Shown piece after piece: positions 28,659-37,484 of a stretch of 64,000 nt of DNA. The notes under the pieces are model-generated. The model worked only from the letters and a program-made list of their open reading frames with translations. It was not told the origin of the DNA and did no database searches. Each line of letters begins with the position of its first letter. Position 1 is the first letter of the stretch. A program made the translations under genes and the position numbers. The DNA comes from Piscinibacter aquaticus (GTDB lineage Bacteria; Pseudomonadota; Gammaproteobacteria; Burkholderiales; Burkholderiaceae_C), in the NCBI GenBank assembly GCA_007994965.1, contig VOPW01000003.1:1-64000 (forward strand). Reading direction: 5' to 3'.

Positions 28659-31232
28659 TCATGCGTGGGATCGACGCCGCCTCGCCCACTTGATGGCCTC
28701 GAACCACAGCACGCTGGCGGGCCGAGCACAAGGGCCGTGGCGAGCTCGGCGGCCGTCAGCGGCGCGAAGCGCAGCACCTGGACCGCCCAGGGCACATGGA
28801 GCGCGGCCATCATCAGGGCCAGGGCGCCGCCGATCACCCACCAGAGGATCACGTTGGGCGTTCGCAGCGTCCTCCACAGCGAGCCGTGGGTGCTGCGGTT
28901 CGACAGGATCAGCGCGAGGTTGCCCGTCACCAGCGTCGCGAAGGCCAGGGCCCGGGCCTCCATCTCGGGCAGGCGCGGCATCGCCCAGGCGTAGGCCAGC
29001 AGCACGACCAGCAGCACGCCCGTGCCTTGCAGCAGCGCGAGCCACAGCGTGGCGCCGCCGAACAGCGGTGCGGACGCATCGCGCGGCGGGCGGCGCATCA
29101 CGTCCCGCTCGGCGGGCTCGTTCTCGAAGGCCAGCGAACACGCCGGATCGATGATCAGCTCGAGCAGCGCGATGTGCATCGGAAACAGCAGCGGCGGCCA
29201 GCCGAACAGCACCGGCAGCAGCGCCATGCCGGCGATCGGCACATGCACGGCGAGGATGTAGGACATCGCCTTGCGCAAGTTGTCGAAGATGCGGCGGCCG
29301 AGCCGCACCGCACGGACGATGGACGCGAAGTTGTCGTCGACCAGCACCAGCGACGACGACTCGCGCGCCACGTCGGTGCCCCGCCCTCCCATCGCCACGC
29401 CGACGTGCGCGGCGCGCAGGGCCGGCGCATCGTTCACGCCGTCGCCCGTCATCGCGACGATCTCGCCGCGGGCCTTCAGCGCCTGCACGATGCGCAGCTT
29501 CTGCTCGGGCGCGATGCGTGCGCAGATGCTGACGGCCGCCAGGCGCTCGCGCAGCGCGCGGTCGTCCAGCGTGCCGATCTCGTCGCCGGTCAGCACATCG
29601 GCCTCGCCTTCGGCCGCCCGCCGGCGTGCGATGGCGCGCGCGGTGGCGGGATAGTCGCCGGTGATCATCAGCACGCGGATGCCGGCGTCGCGGCACTCCG
29701 CCACCGCGGCCGGCACCTCGGCGCGCACCGGGTCGGCCAGACCGAGCAGCCCGACGAACTCGAAGTCGAAGTCGTGCTCGCTGGCGGGCCAGTCCTGCCC
29801 TCGTGGCGCCCGCGCGCCACGCCGAGCACGCGCAGTCCCCGTGCCGCCAGGTCGTCCACCACGGCGGCGATGCGCGCGCGTTCCGCCTCGCCGAGGTGGC
29901 AGAGGTCGACCACCGCCTCGGGGGCGCCCTTGGCGGCGACCGTCTGCATGCCGTCGCCCTGCGCCGCCCAGACGTGGGACATCGCGCGCGCAACTGCGGC
30001 GACAGCGCATAGGTCTGCACCAGCCGCCAGTCGCGGTGCAGGTGCTCCGTGTTGGCGAGAAAGCGCTGCCCGAGTTGATGAAAGGCCTTCTCCATCGGGT
30101 CGAAGGGATCGACCACGCTGGCCAGGATGGCCACCTCGACCAGCGCGTGGAACGGCTCGGGAAGTTCGGCGCCATCGTGCGCCGGCACATCGAGCCGCTG
30201 GTCCACCGCCACGCCGCCGGCCACGAGGTGCGTGACCGTCATGCGGTTCTCCGTCAGCGTGCCGGTCTTGTCGGAGCACAGCACCGTCGTGGCACCGAGC
30301 GTCTCGATCGCGTTGATGCGGCGCGTCAGCACGCCCTCCTTCGACAGCCGGCGTGCGCCGAGTGCCGGGAAGACTGTCAGCACCACCGGGTATTCCTCGG
30401 GCAGCATGGCCATCGCGAGCGCGATGCCGGCCAGCAGCGCCTGCAGCCAATCGCCGCGCAGCAGCCCATGCACGAGCACCAGCGCGAAACTCAACGCCAG
30501 GGCCAGCAGCGCGAGGTTGCGCACCAGCGCCGCCGTCTGCCGCTGCAGCGGCGTGCGCTCGCTGGCCACCGTGCCGAGCGCCGCGCCGATGCGGCCGATC
30601 TCGCTGCGTGCGCCGGTGGCCGTCACGTGGGCGAGCGCATGGCCCTGCACGATCAGCGTGCCGGCGTAGACCGTCGGCCGGTCGTCTCCGCCGGCAGCAG
30701 CGCGCGGCGGCAGGCTGGCGCTGCCGGCGAGCGCATCGAGTTCCGCGGGCAGCGCCAGCCGCTTGCCCACCGGCACCGATTCGCCGGTGAGCAGCGATTC
30801 GTCGGCACGAACGCCATCTGCGGAGACCAGCAGCGCATCAGCCGGGACGCGATCGCCCTCGCTGAGCTTGAGCAGATCGCCGCGCACCACGTCGCGCCCT
30901 GCAATGCGCCGCGGCATGCCGTCGCGGATCACCAGCGCGCGCGGACTGGTCAGGTCGCGCAGCGCCTCGATCGCACGCTCGGTGCGGCCCTCCTGCACCA
31001 GTGTGAGGGTCAGCGTCACCAGCACGAAGCCGAACAGCGTGAGGCCTTCCTGCAGATCGCCGAGCACGAGGTAGAGCGTGCCGGCGGCGAGCAGCAGCAG
31101 GAACATCGGCTCGCGCAGCGTCTCCAGCGCGATCGAGAGCAAGCTGCGCCGCTCTCCACCCGGCAGCGCGTTGGGGCCGTCTTCGGCGAGTCGACGTGCC
31201 GCCTCGGCGACAGTGAGCCCTGTTTCGAGCAA
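28659..31232 (-). CDS. P-type cation-transporting ATPase, PEEYP subtype
   Basis: A P-type ATPase of about 850 aa. It shows TGES (actuator), the phosphorylation motif CSDKTGTLTENRM, KGAPEAVVDLC (nucleotide domain) and MTGDGVNDAPALRAAHVGVA (hinge). Transmembrane helix 4 carries PEEYPVVLTVF in place of the PEGLP of Ca2+ pumps, and helix 6 has ELIIDPACSLAFENEP. This defines a bacterial P2-like subgroup of unproven ion specificity. A TTG at 31232 behind AGAGG is the likelier start, with a GTG at 31277 as the alternative. Frame changes lie near 29985 and 29800. Small membrane proteins lie just upstream. Confidence 0.88.
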   Translation of the reverse strand: MLETGLTVAEAARRLAEDGPNALPGGERRSLLSIALETLREPMFLLLLAAGTLYLVLGDLQEGLTLFGFVLVTLTLTLVQEGRTERAIEALRDLTSPRALVIRDGMPRRIAGRDVVRGDLLKLSEGDRVPADALLVSADGVRADESLLTGESVPVGKRLALPAELDALAGSASLPPRAAAGGDDRPTVYAGTLIVQGHALAHVTATGARSEIGRIGAALGTVASERTPLQRQTAALVRNLALLALALSFALVLVHGLLRGDWLQALLAGIALAMAMLPEEYPVVLTVFPALGARRLSKEGVLTRRINAIETLGATTVLCSDKTGTLTENRMTVTHLVAGGVAVDQRLDVPAHDGAELPEPFHALVEVAILASVVDPFDPMEKAFHQLGQRFLANTEHLHRDWRLVQTYALSPQLRARCPTSGRRRATACRRSPPRAPPRRWSTSATSARRNARASPPWWTTWRHGDCACSAWRAGATRAGLARQRARLRLRVRRAARSGRPGARRGAGRGGGVPRRRHPRADDHRRLSRHRARHRTPAGGRRRGRCADRRRDRHAGRPRAARAPGGRQHLRTHRARAEAAHRAGAEGPRRDRRDDGRRRERCAGPARRARRRGDGRAGHRRGARVVVAGAGRRQLRVHRPCGAARPPHLRQLAQGDVLHPRRACADRRHGAAAGAVRLAAAAVSDAHRAARADHRSGVFAGLRERARRAGRDAPPAARCVRTAVRRRHAVARAAARHGRAAGRAAGLRLGDAAPARDGGPGPGLRDAGDGQPRADPVEPQHPRLAVEDAANAQRDPLVGDRRRPGPDDGRAPCALGGPGAALRAADGRRARHGPCARPASVLWFEAIKWARRRRSHA

Positions 31233-31305
31233 GCAAACCTCTGTCCGGGTGGGTCCGGTGGCAAGCCTAACAGCCACCTGCGCCGGAAGAGGCGACGATC
31301 GCGGA

Positions 31306-31470
31306 TCAGGTCATGTGGGCGATCGGTGCACCGGTGTCGACGGCGGCTTCGCCGGGGTGGCGGCCGAGGTTCAGCGGCATCGACATGAACGCGATGAGCA
31401 CCACCGGTACCAGCGTCATGGCGACCGTGCCGATGAAGCGGGAGAGAAAGTCACGAAGATCGGTGTGCAT
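31306..31470 (-). CDS. Small membrane protein, 54 aa
   Basis: MHTDLRDFLSRFIGTVAMTL is followed by VPVVLIAFMSMPLNLGRHPG, giving one transmembrane helix with a short polar tail. The ATG at 31470 has a GGAG-like element upstream (GGAGCCCGC). It sits between the P-type ATPase and a four-TM protein on the same strand. No family is recognised. Confidence 0.5.
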   Translation of the reverse strand: MHTDLRDFLSRFIGTVAMTLVPVVLIAFMSMPLNLGRHPGEAAVDTGAPIAHMT

Positions 31471-31520
31471 GCGGGCTCCTGGGTGGCACGTTGGGATGCC
31501 TGCATCTTGGGCACGCCGCA

Positions 31521-31961
31521 TTAAGGACTTCTGAGCGGCATCTCCGGGCGCAGCCTGCGCCAGCTGGTGAAGGCCGCGATGGCCGGCGCGATCCACAAGG
31601 AAAGCCACAGCCCGGAGACGACGGCCAGCGCGAACGAGTTTGCGCCAGCGCGCGTGATGCTGTAGATGACGGCGAACGACAGCGCGGTGAGCGCCACCGC
31701 ACACGCGATGTAGACGTAGACGAGCTGCGACAGGAAGACGCGGGCCAGCTGGACGAGCGGGGTGCCGGCCAGACGCAGGCGGCCGTGGCGAAAAGCCAGC
31801 CAGCACGCCGCCGTCGTCGCGACGACGGCGGCCAGCGCAAGCTGCAGCCAGAACGTGGTGGTCCATTCCGCACGGCCGCGGACGAAGAGAACGAGGATGA
31901 CGGCGCAGGCGAGTGCGCTGAGGGCGAACACCGCGCGCAGGGTGTTGGCGGGAGCGGTCAT
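31521..31961 (-). CDS. Hypothetical membrane protein, about four TM helices
   Basis: A 146-aa frame with hydrophobic segments LRAVFALSALACAVILVLFV, FWLQLALAAVVATTAACWLA, VYIACAVALTALSFAVIY and FALAVVSGLWLSLWIAPAIA. The start MTAPANTLRAVF at 31961 is chosen because the hydrophobic helix follows directly. No enzymatic motif is present. It may belong with the P-type ATPase transcript. Confidence 0.55.
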   Translation of the reverse strand: MTAPANTLRAVFALSALACAVILVLFVRGRAEWTTTFWLQLALAAVVATTAACWLAFRHGRLRLAGTPLVQLARVFLSQLVYVYIACAVALTALSFAVIYSITRAGANSFALAVVSGLWLSLWIAPAIAAFTSWRRLRPEMPLRSP

Positions 31962-32111
31962 GACGAAGGGCGCTGGCGGGCGTGGCTGAGATTCACCGTT
32001 CGATGATCGCAGCAAGCACCACGGCGGCCAAGCGCTCAGAGATTCCTAAGTTGCAGCGCCGACAGTGAATCCACAGTCAGCATCGACTGGGCCAGCTGGA
32101 AAGGAAGTGAC

Positions 32112-32396
32112 ATGAAGCTCATCAACATCGCCGTGGCGCTCACCGTGTCGGCCGCCCTCCCCCTCGTCGCCGCACAGGCCGGCGAGCATCGCCATGCGCC
32201 GAAGCAGACGCGCGAAGAGCCCAAGGGCATGCAGGTCGTTGCGGTGTCGCCAGCGCCGGGCGAGCCGGGCCACGGGTGGCAGTATTTCTCCGACCGACGC
32301 GAGGCGCGCGCCGTCGTCATCAGCCCCGGAGGCGACTACTACTTCAGCCGGGGTCACGGCTTGGAGAAGGTCTTCGAGTCCGGCGCCACCCGCTGA
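32112..32396 (+). CDS. Small exported protein, 94 aa
   Basis: A classical signal peptide (MKLINIAVALTVSAALPLVA, cleavage near AQA-GE) is followed by a short periplasmic part. It contains HRHAPKQTREEPKGMQVVAV and WQYFSDRREARAVVISPGGD. A GGAAGTGAC sequence precedes the ATG. The domain is too small to classify. It is transcribed toward, and convergent with, the replicon recombinase. Confidence 0.65.
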   Translation: MKLINIAVALTVSAALPLVAAQAGEHRHAPKQTREEPKGMQVVAVSPAPGEPGHGWQYFSDRREARAVVISPGGDYYFSRGHGLEKVFESGATR

Positions 32397-32434
32397 ACCC
32401 CTTCGGCGGCCCGCCCACCGCGCGGGTCGACCGT

Positions 32435-34308
32435 TCAGCCGAACACCTGCTCCACCTCTCGCCGCCGGCGCCGCGCCTCGCTGCGGTCGTAGATCGCAGT
32501 AGTGGCATCGCTGGCATGGCCGAGGTTCTGGCGCAGGATGCCGCGGTCACCGCCGGCCTCGACGAACTTGCGGCCGTGGGTATGGCGCAGCCAGTGCGGC
32601 GAGGCGCGGCGGATGCGCTCGGCGGCCATCGCGTCGTCGCGTTCGATGTCGTCGGCGCAGCGGCGCAGTGCCGTCTTCATCAGCTCGTAGACGCGTGCCG
32701 GCGCCATCGGCCGCATCGGATCGGCCAGGGCTGACAGCAGCGGCGTGGCGGGGTCGAGCTCGAAGAGCGCGTTGGGCTGCGCCTGCGCGCCGTCGAGCAG
32801 GCCCTGCCGGCGAAAGTGGGCAATCAGGTGCTGCACGAGGCGGCGCGTCAGCGGCACGTCGCGCTGCCGGCCGCCCTTGCCGGTGACGCGCAGGTTCCAC
32901 GCCGGCATGCCCTCCTCGTCCAGATCGAGGCGAAGCCACTCGGCGCGCGCCGCAGCCATCTCGGCCTCGCGCATCCCGGTGGCCAGGCCGAGGTGGAACA
33001 TCAGCCGCAGGCGCAGCGTGGCGGGCGTGGGCGGCTGAGCATCTAGCCGTGCCTCGACGCGCTCCCATTGCCGATCGGAGAGTGAACGGAGTTCTCCCAG
33101 CGGCAGCGCGCGGCTGGAGCGCGGCACCATGTCCCAGGCGTTGCTGTCGAGGTAGCGCACGCGCACGAGCCAGGCGCACATCGACATCACGATCACCTCG
33201 GCGGCCCGCCGCGAACGGGGTGCCAGCGGCCCCTCGAAGGGCCGCCAGTGTTCGCTCCAGCGCTGGGCCGACTTCGGGCCGATCCACATCGGCCCGGGCT
33301 GCGCGAGGAAGCGGCGGTACTCCATGCAGTCGGCGCCATCGAGCGACGACAGCGGCTTGCGCCGCTCGAACAGCGCCCAGAGCAGGAAGCGTTCGGCCTC
33401 CTTGCGGTAGGCGCGCCGGTGTGTGCGTTGCCGGTATCGGCCACCGGCCGGCGCAGCTCGAGCCAGGCCTGCACGGCCTCGTGGTCGTTGCGCGCGGCGA
33501 TCTTGCAGCGCGTGGCCGGTGCGCGGTTGCTGCCCTCGCGGCCGGACAGTGCCTCCGGAAGGCGCAGGCGTTCGATCGGCACGACACCGAAGGTCGGCGG
33601 CGGCGTCAGCTGATCGCGCTGCAGCCGGGCGAGCGGCACGACGGCATGCAGCCGCAGGATGCCCAGCGATGCCTCGTGCTCGCCGAGCCAGCGGGCGAGG
33701 CGCATCGCGCCTTCTTCACCGATGCGCGGCACGCGGCGGTACCAGCGGTAGCCGTGGCGGTTGATGAAGGCGACCAGCTCCTGCAGCCGCACGAGGCCCA
33801 CGCGGGCGAGCCTTTCGGCCAGCGGCGCATCGAGCCAGGCGCGGATGTCGTCGTCGGGGACGGGGGACGTGGCGGCCAGCTGCTCGAGCCGGCGCAGCGC
33901 ATCGAGCTGCCGAGCGACGAGGCGGGCGCGGCGCCTGGCTGCGGCGGCGGCCTGCGTCTGGCGACGGCCGAAGCGCTCCTGCCAGAGCTGGATCAGCTCG
34001 GCCTCGCTGTAGAAGTCGGCATCGGGCAGCGTGGCCGCGAACGCGTCGAGCGTCGGGCCGGCGTCGGCGCCCTGCCCCGCCCGGGCGGCCATGCGTGCCG
34101 GGTCGCGCCGCAACAAGGCGGCCGTGCTCCCGTCGCCATGGCGGCGCGCGACCGCGGCGAGCTGGTCGAGCATCGTGCGCACCGCGGTTCGGATGCGGCG
34201 CAGGTCCACTGCCCCGCGGTGGGCGCAGTAGCGCGACCACGCCTCGCGCACATCGACGCCCTGCACCCACGCGCTCAGAAAACGGAAGTCGGATGGCGCC
34301 AGCTTCAA
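32435..34308 (-). CDS. Tyrosine recombinase with DUF3701-like N-terminal region
   Basis: About 625 aa. The long N-terminal part (SDFRFLSAWVQGVDVREAWS through RIGEEGAMRLARWLGEHE) matches the DUF3701-type region of replicon-associated recombinases. The catalytic domain at the end has all residues: Arg in LATGMREAEM, Lys in TGKGGRQRDVPL, His-x-x-Arg in HWLRHTHGRK, His in NLGHASDATTAIYDRS and the nucleophile Tyr in the same segment. One frame change near 33415 splits the two parts. It lies next to parB and a dif-like site at 34381-34408, which suggests dimer resolution or maintenance of this replicon. Confidence 0.85.
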
Positions 34309-34380
34309 GCCACAGAACCTTTGGAATCAAGGACTTGGGGAGTATCACCGGCACAGGGGCTTTTGCAATCTAGAAAGAGT

Positions 34381-34408
34381 CGCTGTGATAAGTATAGTTA
34401 TCACGGTA
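34381..34408. promoter_or_regulatory. dif-like recombination site candidate
   Basis: The layout is that of a Xer-type core site: left arm CGCTGTGATAA, 6-bp centre GTATAG, right arm TTATCACGGTA. The inner 7 bases of the arms (GTGATAA and TTATCAC) are perfect inverted repeats. It lies 73 bases upstream of the tyrosine recombinase start, in its promoter region. It also contains TATACT on the minus strand (34391-34396), so an operator/promoter role is the alternative. Confidence 0.5.
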
Positions 34409-34521
34409 TGCGTTAGTGAGGCGTGCTCGCCCGCGCACTCGGACTTGCGGCGACGCCCAGCGCGTGGGCGCGAGATGCTCCGTGTGGCCCGCCTGCCCTC
34501 CCGGGCGGCGGGCGGGTCTCG

Positions 34522-35601
34522 TCAGCGGCTCAGCGCTGAAGTGATCTTCTGCAGCAGCGGCTCGACGCCGTCGTCCGGCAGCGCGCCGGGCTCGATCTGC
34601 AGGTTCAGGCGCCCTGCCCCGTCAACCTGCCAGTGGCCGACGACCCTGCCGTCCACCGTCAAGGGATGGCGCGACCCTGTCACGGGTGTTGCGTCGGCCT
34701 TGGCCAAGGCCGCCACCACCGCACCGGCGGGCAGTCTTGCGCCGGTCTGGCGCAGCTTCTCGGCACGGCGCAGCACGCCCTTGCGGTCATGCTCGAGCGC
34801 GGCGCCGATCTGCTTGGCATGCCGGTGCTGCACTTCCAGCGGGCTGCGGAAGCATTCCAGGATGGCCGGCGGCAGATCGGCCACCGACAACACGTTGGCC
34901 ACCCAGGTGTGCGACACGCCCAGCGCCTCGGCCGGGCGCCGATTCGACGGATAGAGCCCGGCATCCAGCGCGCGCCGGTACATCTGCCCCTGCTCGAACG
35001 GCGACAGATCGGCCCGCTCGCGGTTCTCGCGGTCCATGGCCGCGAACAGTTCCAGGTCGCTGATCGGCTCCGTCTCGATGGTGGCCAGCACCGGCAGACC
35101 CAGTTCGGCGCAGGCACGGTGGCGGCGATGGCCGAAGACCAGCTCGTAGCGGCCACTCTGGCCGGCCAGGGGCCGCACCAGGATCGGCTGCACGTTGCCA
35201 CCCGCGGCGGCGATGTCCTGCTTCAGGCGCTCGAACTCGGCCGTCCGGAAGGCGTCGGCATGGCGATTGGCCCAGGCGCTTGGCACGATGCTGGCCGGGT
35301 CCAGGGTCCGCGTCGGTAGCGCGCCTTCATGGGCCTTGAGCTTCTCGCGCAGGGAGGCGAGCTCGCCCTCCACCGCCAGCATCTGCCCGCGGAATTGCAG
35401 CATCTGGCCGGGGCCGGTGCGCGGTACTGCGCCCGGCAGCACGCCCGGGAACGACGCCCCTGGCGCCCGGGTGGCGATGGGCGGCGGGGCCGCGTGTGCA
35501 GCGGGCGCCTCGGCGGCAGCAGCTGGGGTGGGCGGGCTGGGCTCGTCGCTCGGCAGCTGCAGATCGCCGGTCTTGGCCAGCAGCTTGGATTTGGTGCTCA
35601 T
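34522..35601 (-). CDS. parB: ParB-family partition protein
   Basis: A 359-aa centromere-binding CTPase. A flexible Pro/Ala-rich N-terminus of about 100 residues is followed by the ParB/Sulfiredoxin-like domain with GRYELVFGHRRHRACAELG (box II, GxRR-type CTP-binding). Next come MDRENRERADLSPFEQGQMY and the HTH (RPAEALGVSHTWVANVLSVA). The ATG at 35601 overlaps a possible parA stop as ATGA. Three GGCAACC-N-GGTTGCC palindromes nearby are its probable parS sites. Together with ParA it should segregate the replicon. Confidence 0.92.
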   Translation of the reverse strand: MSTKSKLLAKTGDLQLPSDEPSPPTPAAAAEAPAAHAAPPPIATRAPGASFPGVLPGAVPRTGPGQMLQFRGQMLAVEGELASLREKLKAHEGALPTRTLDPASIVPSAWANRHADAFRTAEFERLKQDIAAAGGNVQPILVRPLAGQSGRYELVFGHRRHRACAELGLPVLATIETEPISDLELFAAMDRENRERADLSPFEQGQMYRRALDAGLYPSNRRPAEALGVSHTWVANVLSVADLPPAILECFRSPLEVQHRHAKQIGAALEHDRKGVLRRAEKLRQTGARLPAGAVVAALAKADATPVTGSRHPLTVDGRVVGHWQVDGAGRLNLQIEPGALPDDGVEPLLQKITSALSR

Positions 35602-36967
35602 CGTCGCCCTCCTTCAGCGTGGCAACCGGGTTGCCACTCGCCATAATTCCTTGCCGCACAAGCTGGCAACCGGGTTGCCAGCGCGTTCCTTTGGGGGCGC
35701 CCGATCATGCCGCGGCAGCCGCTGCGCGGGCGCGCAGGAGCCTCGACGACCGATTCCTCGATCAAGTCGACGAATCGGTCGTAGGCGTCCACCGCCCGCT
35801 TGTACGTCTTGGCCGCGCCGTCGTAGCGCTGCACGTCGTACACCGTCGCGAACTCGGCCGACTTGCTGCTCGTGACCGTGGTCTTCGGGATCTCGACCGG
35901 CAGCACGAACTCCCCGTAGGTGGCCTGGATCCACTGGCGCACCGCCGGTGAAGCGGCGTCGGCCTGATCGACACGGCTCAGCAGCACGTGCAGGAAATCG
36001 AAGGCCTTGCGCGCTCCGGTCGGATCCTGCTGGTCGAGGTTGCCGCCCAGGTCGGCGAGCAAGGACCAGAACTGCGCCGAGCTGGCGAAATCCAGTCCGC
36101 TGGGCGGAATCGGCACGACGATGCCATCGGCCGCCCACAGGCCATTGATCGTCACGTAGCTCAGCGACGGCGGCGTGTCGATCACGATCACGTCGTAGAG
36201 GTCCCGCACCGGCTCAAGGCCGTCGGCCAGCACGCTCCAGAACCGGGCCGACGAGTCGCGCATCTGCATGGAGGGCAGGGCGAATTCAGCGCTGAACAGG
36301 AAGGGGCTGCCGCCACCAGGTCGATGCCATCCCAGTAAGTGGAGCGGATCGCCGGCGTGATGTCCCGGGTCTCGCCGTGGCACAGCGGCGAGATCGTCAT
36401 GTCCTCGCTGACGTCGGTCTCCGGCAGGATGCCGTGCAACGTGGTCAGCGATCCCTGAGGGTCGATGTCGATCGCCAGCACACGATGGCCGCGCAGACTC
36501 AGGCCTTGCGCCAGGATCATCGAGCTGGTGGTCTTGCTGACGCCGCCCTTGAAGTTGGCCACGGCGATGCAGACGGCGCGCTGCCCCTTCGGCCGCATCT
36601 TTTCGCCGCGGTAGGCCCGCGCCCAGGCGCGCGCCTCGGGCAGCGTGAACTCGCGCTTGCCGCCGGTGGGCGTCAACTGCCCGGCGGGCAGGTCGCCCTT
36701 GGTCAGCCGGTAGTTGATGTGCGGCTTGTCGACGCCGCACAACGCGGCCAGCTGAGCAGTGGTGAACACCGGCGCCACCTTGCGCGACTCCGGCGCGAGC
36801 AGGCGCTGGCGAATCTGGCCGACCATGCTCTCCGCACGCGCAGCCAGCGCCTGGATGCGGCGCATGTCGATGATCGCGCGCGGCGCCAGGGCAGGGGAGG
36901 GAGGGTCGGTGGCAACCTGGTTGCCAGTCACCAGCGCGGTCGGTTCGGCCTGGGAAGACGTCGCCAT
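35598..36967 (-). CDS. parA: ParA-family partition ATPase with N-terminal HTH
   Basis: About 455 aa, type Ia. An N-terminal DNA-binding part (FTTAQLAALCGVDKPHINYR) is followed by the deviant Walker A motif VANFKGGVSKTTSSM. Then come AIDIDPQGSLTTLHG (Walker A') and IVIDTPPSLSYVTINGLWAA (Walker B). One frame change is near 36315. The C-terminus is uncertain. The open frame runs to 35598 and overlaps parB, but one base near 35720 would end the protein at 35705 after an Ala-rich tail. That would leave the two parS-like palindromes in a normal spacer. Confidence 0.9.
35620..35636. promoter_or_regulatory. parS candidate 1
   Basis: A perfect 17-bp palindrome, TGGCAACCGGGTTGCCA, lies at the parA/parB junction. 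The same inverted repeat recurs at 35664 and 36910. Clustering beside the parAB genes and exact symmetry are typical of ParB binding sites. Confidence 0.6.
35664..35680. promoter_or_regulatory. parS candidate 2
   Basis: An exact second copy of the 17-bp palindrome seen at 35620, 44 bases away (four helical turns). The two copies would place ParB dimers on the same face of the DNA. Confidence 0.6.
36910..36926. promoter_or_regulatory. parS candidate 3, inside the parA 5' coding region
   Basis: TGGCAACCTGGTTGCCA has the same 8-bp arms with T instead of G at the centre. It falls within the first 20 codons of parA, close to the promoter region and origin. ParB binding here could also influence parA expression. 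Confidence 0.55.
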
Positions 36968-36980
36968 GATGGATTCCTTC

Positions 36981-37016
36981 TAGACGGTTTTCGGCTAGTG
37001 TACCGATATCCGTCTA
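36981..37016. promoter_or_regulatory. Inverted repeat TAGACGG / CCGTCTA at the parA promoter
   Basis: Two 7-bp arms, exact complements, are separated by 22 bases (36981-36987 and 37010-37016). A TACACT element on the minus strand (36997-37002) could be the parA -10. Type Ia ParA proteins repress their own promoter through an N-terminal HTH, which this ParA has, so this is the likely operator. Confidence 0.45.
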
Positions 37017-37050
37017 ATCTCCGAAATCCATTCGTCTCTTCTGCTTCCAA

Positions 37051-37070
37051 AGTGGAGAGAGTTTGGGGAA
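37051..37070 (-). repeat. Iteron-like repeat, inverted copy
   Basis: Read on the minus strand this is TTCCCCAAACTCTCTCCACT, matching the TCCCCAAA-N-ACTCTCCAC core of the two direct copies at 37190-37283 in opposite orientation. It lies between the parA operator and the direct iterons. Confidence 0.55.
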
Positions 37071-37173
37071 CAGGCTCGCCGCCCGCCCGCATCATGCCCG
37101 CAACTGTGAGAGGAGTTGGGATTCCTGACCGCTGCAAGACATGCGCGCCGGCGCTGAACGCCGTCCGGATCGA

Positions 37174-37192
37174 GGCAACCGGCCCGGTTGCC
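37174..37192. promoter_or_regulatory. parS-like variant palindrome in the origin
   Basis: GGCAACCGG-C-CCGGTTGCC is a perfect 19-bp palindrome that shares the GGCAACC and GGTTGCC arms of the three parS candidates, but with a longer centre. It abuts the first direct iteron. It could be a weaker ParB site or a RepA-related element. Confidence 0.4.
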
Positions 37193-37320
37193 CACATCCA
37201 CTCCGCGAGATCCCCAAAGACTCTCCACTTCTGGCCGCCAGCTGCCCATATCCCCTCACCGAGATCCCCAAACACTCTCCACGAGAAGCCCATATCCACT
37301 CCGCCGAACGAGCCCAAGTC
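37190..37320 (+). repeat. Iterons upstream of repA
   Basis: Two long direct copies (37190-37230 and 37244-37283) share GCCCAYATCC, a CTC/GAG spacer, GAGATCCCCAAA and ACTCTCCAC. A third, partial copy at 37288-37320 keeps the GCCCATATCCACTCCGC half. The repeat period is 54 then 44 bases. Direct repeats of this kind upstream of a Rep_3-type initiator are the usual initiator-binding iterons. Confidence 0.65.
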
Positions 37321-37484
37321 CTTGTCCCACTACAACAAATGGCTCGGTCAACTCTTCAAGTGTTCAAGATCCTGTTCTTCTAACTCTCAAGGCGCCTCCA
37401 GCGCAGTCATCCACCAAACTGTGAGTTGACACAATCACAATACCCGGCAACGATGCCCCCAATGCTTCTCACCGAGGTCAGCGG

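Larger units (their letters stand above)
36968..37484. other. Probable replication origin between parA and repA
   Basis: This 517-base spacer between divergent parA and repA contains an inverted dyad at the parA promoter and iteron-like repeats on both strands. It also has a GGCAACC-type palindrome and a less GC-rich stretch (about 37320-37440) before repA. No exact DnaA box was found by eye. Position, repeats and flanking genes match origins of RepA/Rep_3-type secondary replicons. Confidence 0.65.

Noticed and set aside
36928..37317. 129-aa minus-strand open frame in the repA-parA spacer
   Set aside because: Its peptide repeats merely translate the iterons; position and DNA repeats fit an origin, not a gene.
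37426..37454. TTGACA as a strong repA promoter
   Set aside because: A TTGACA is present near 37426, but the sequence 17 bases on (AACGAT) is a poor -10, so no promoter was annotated.
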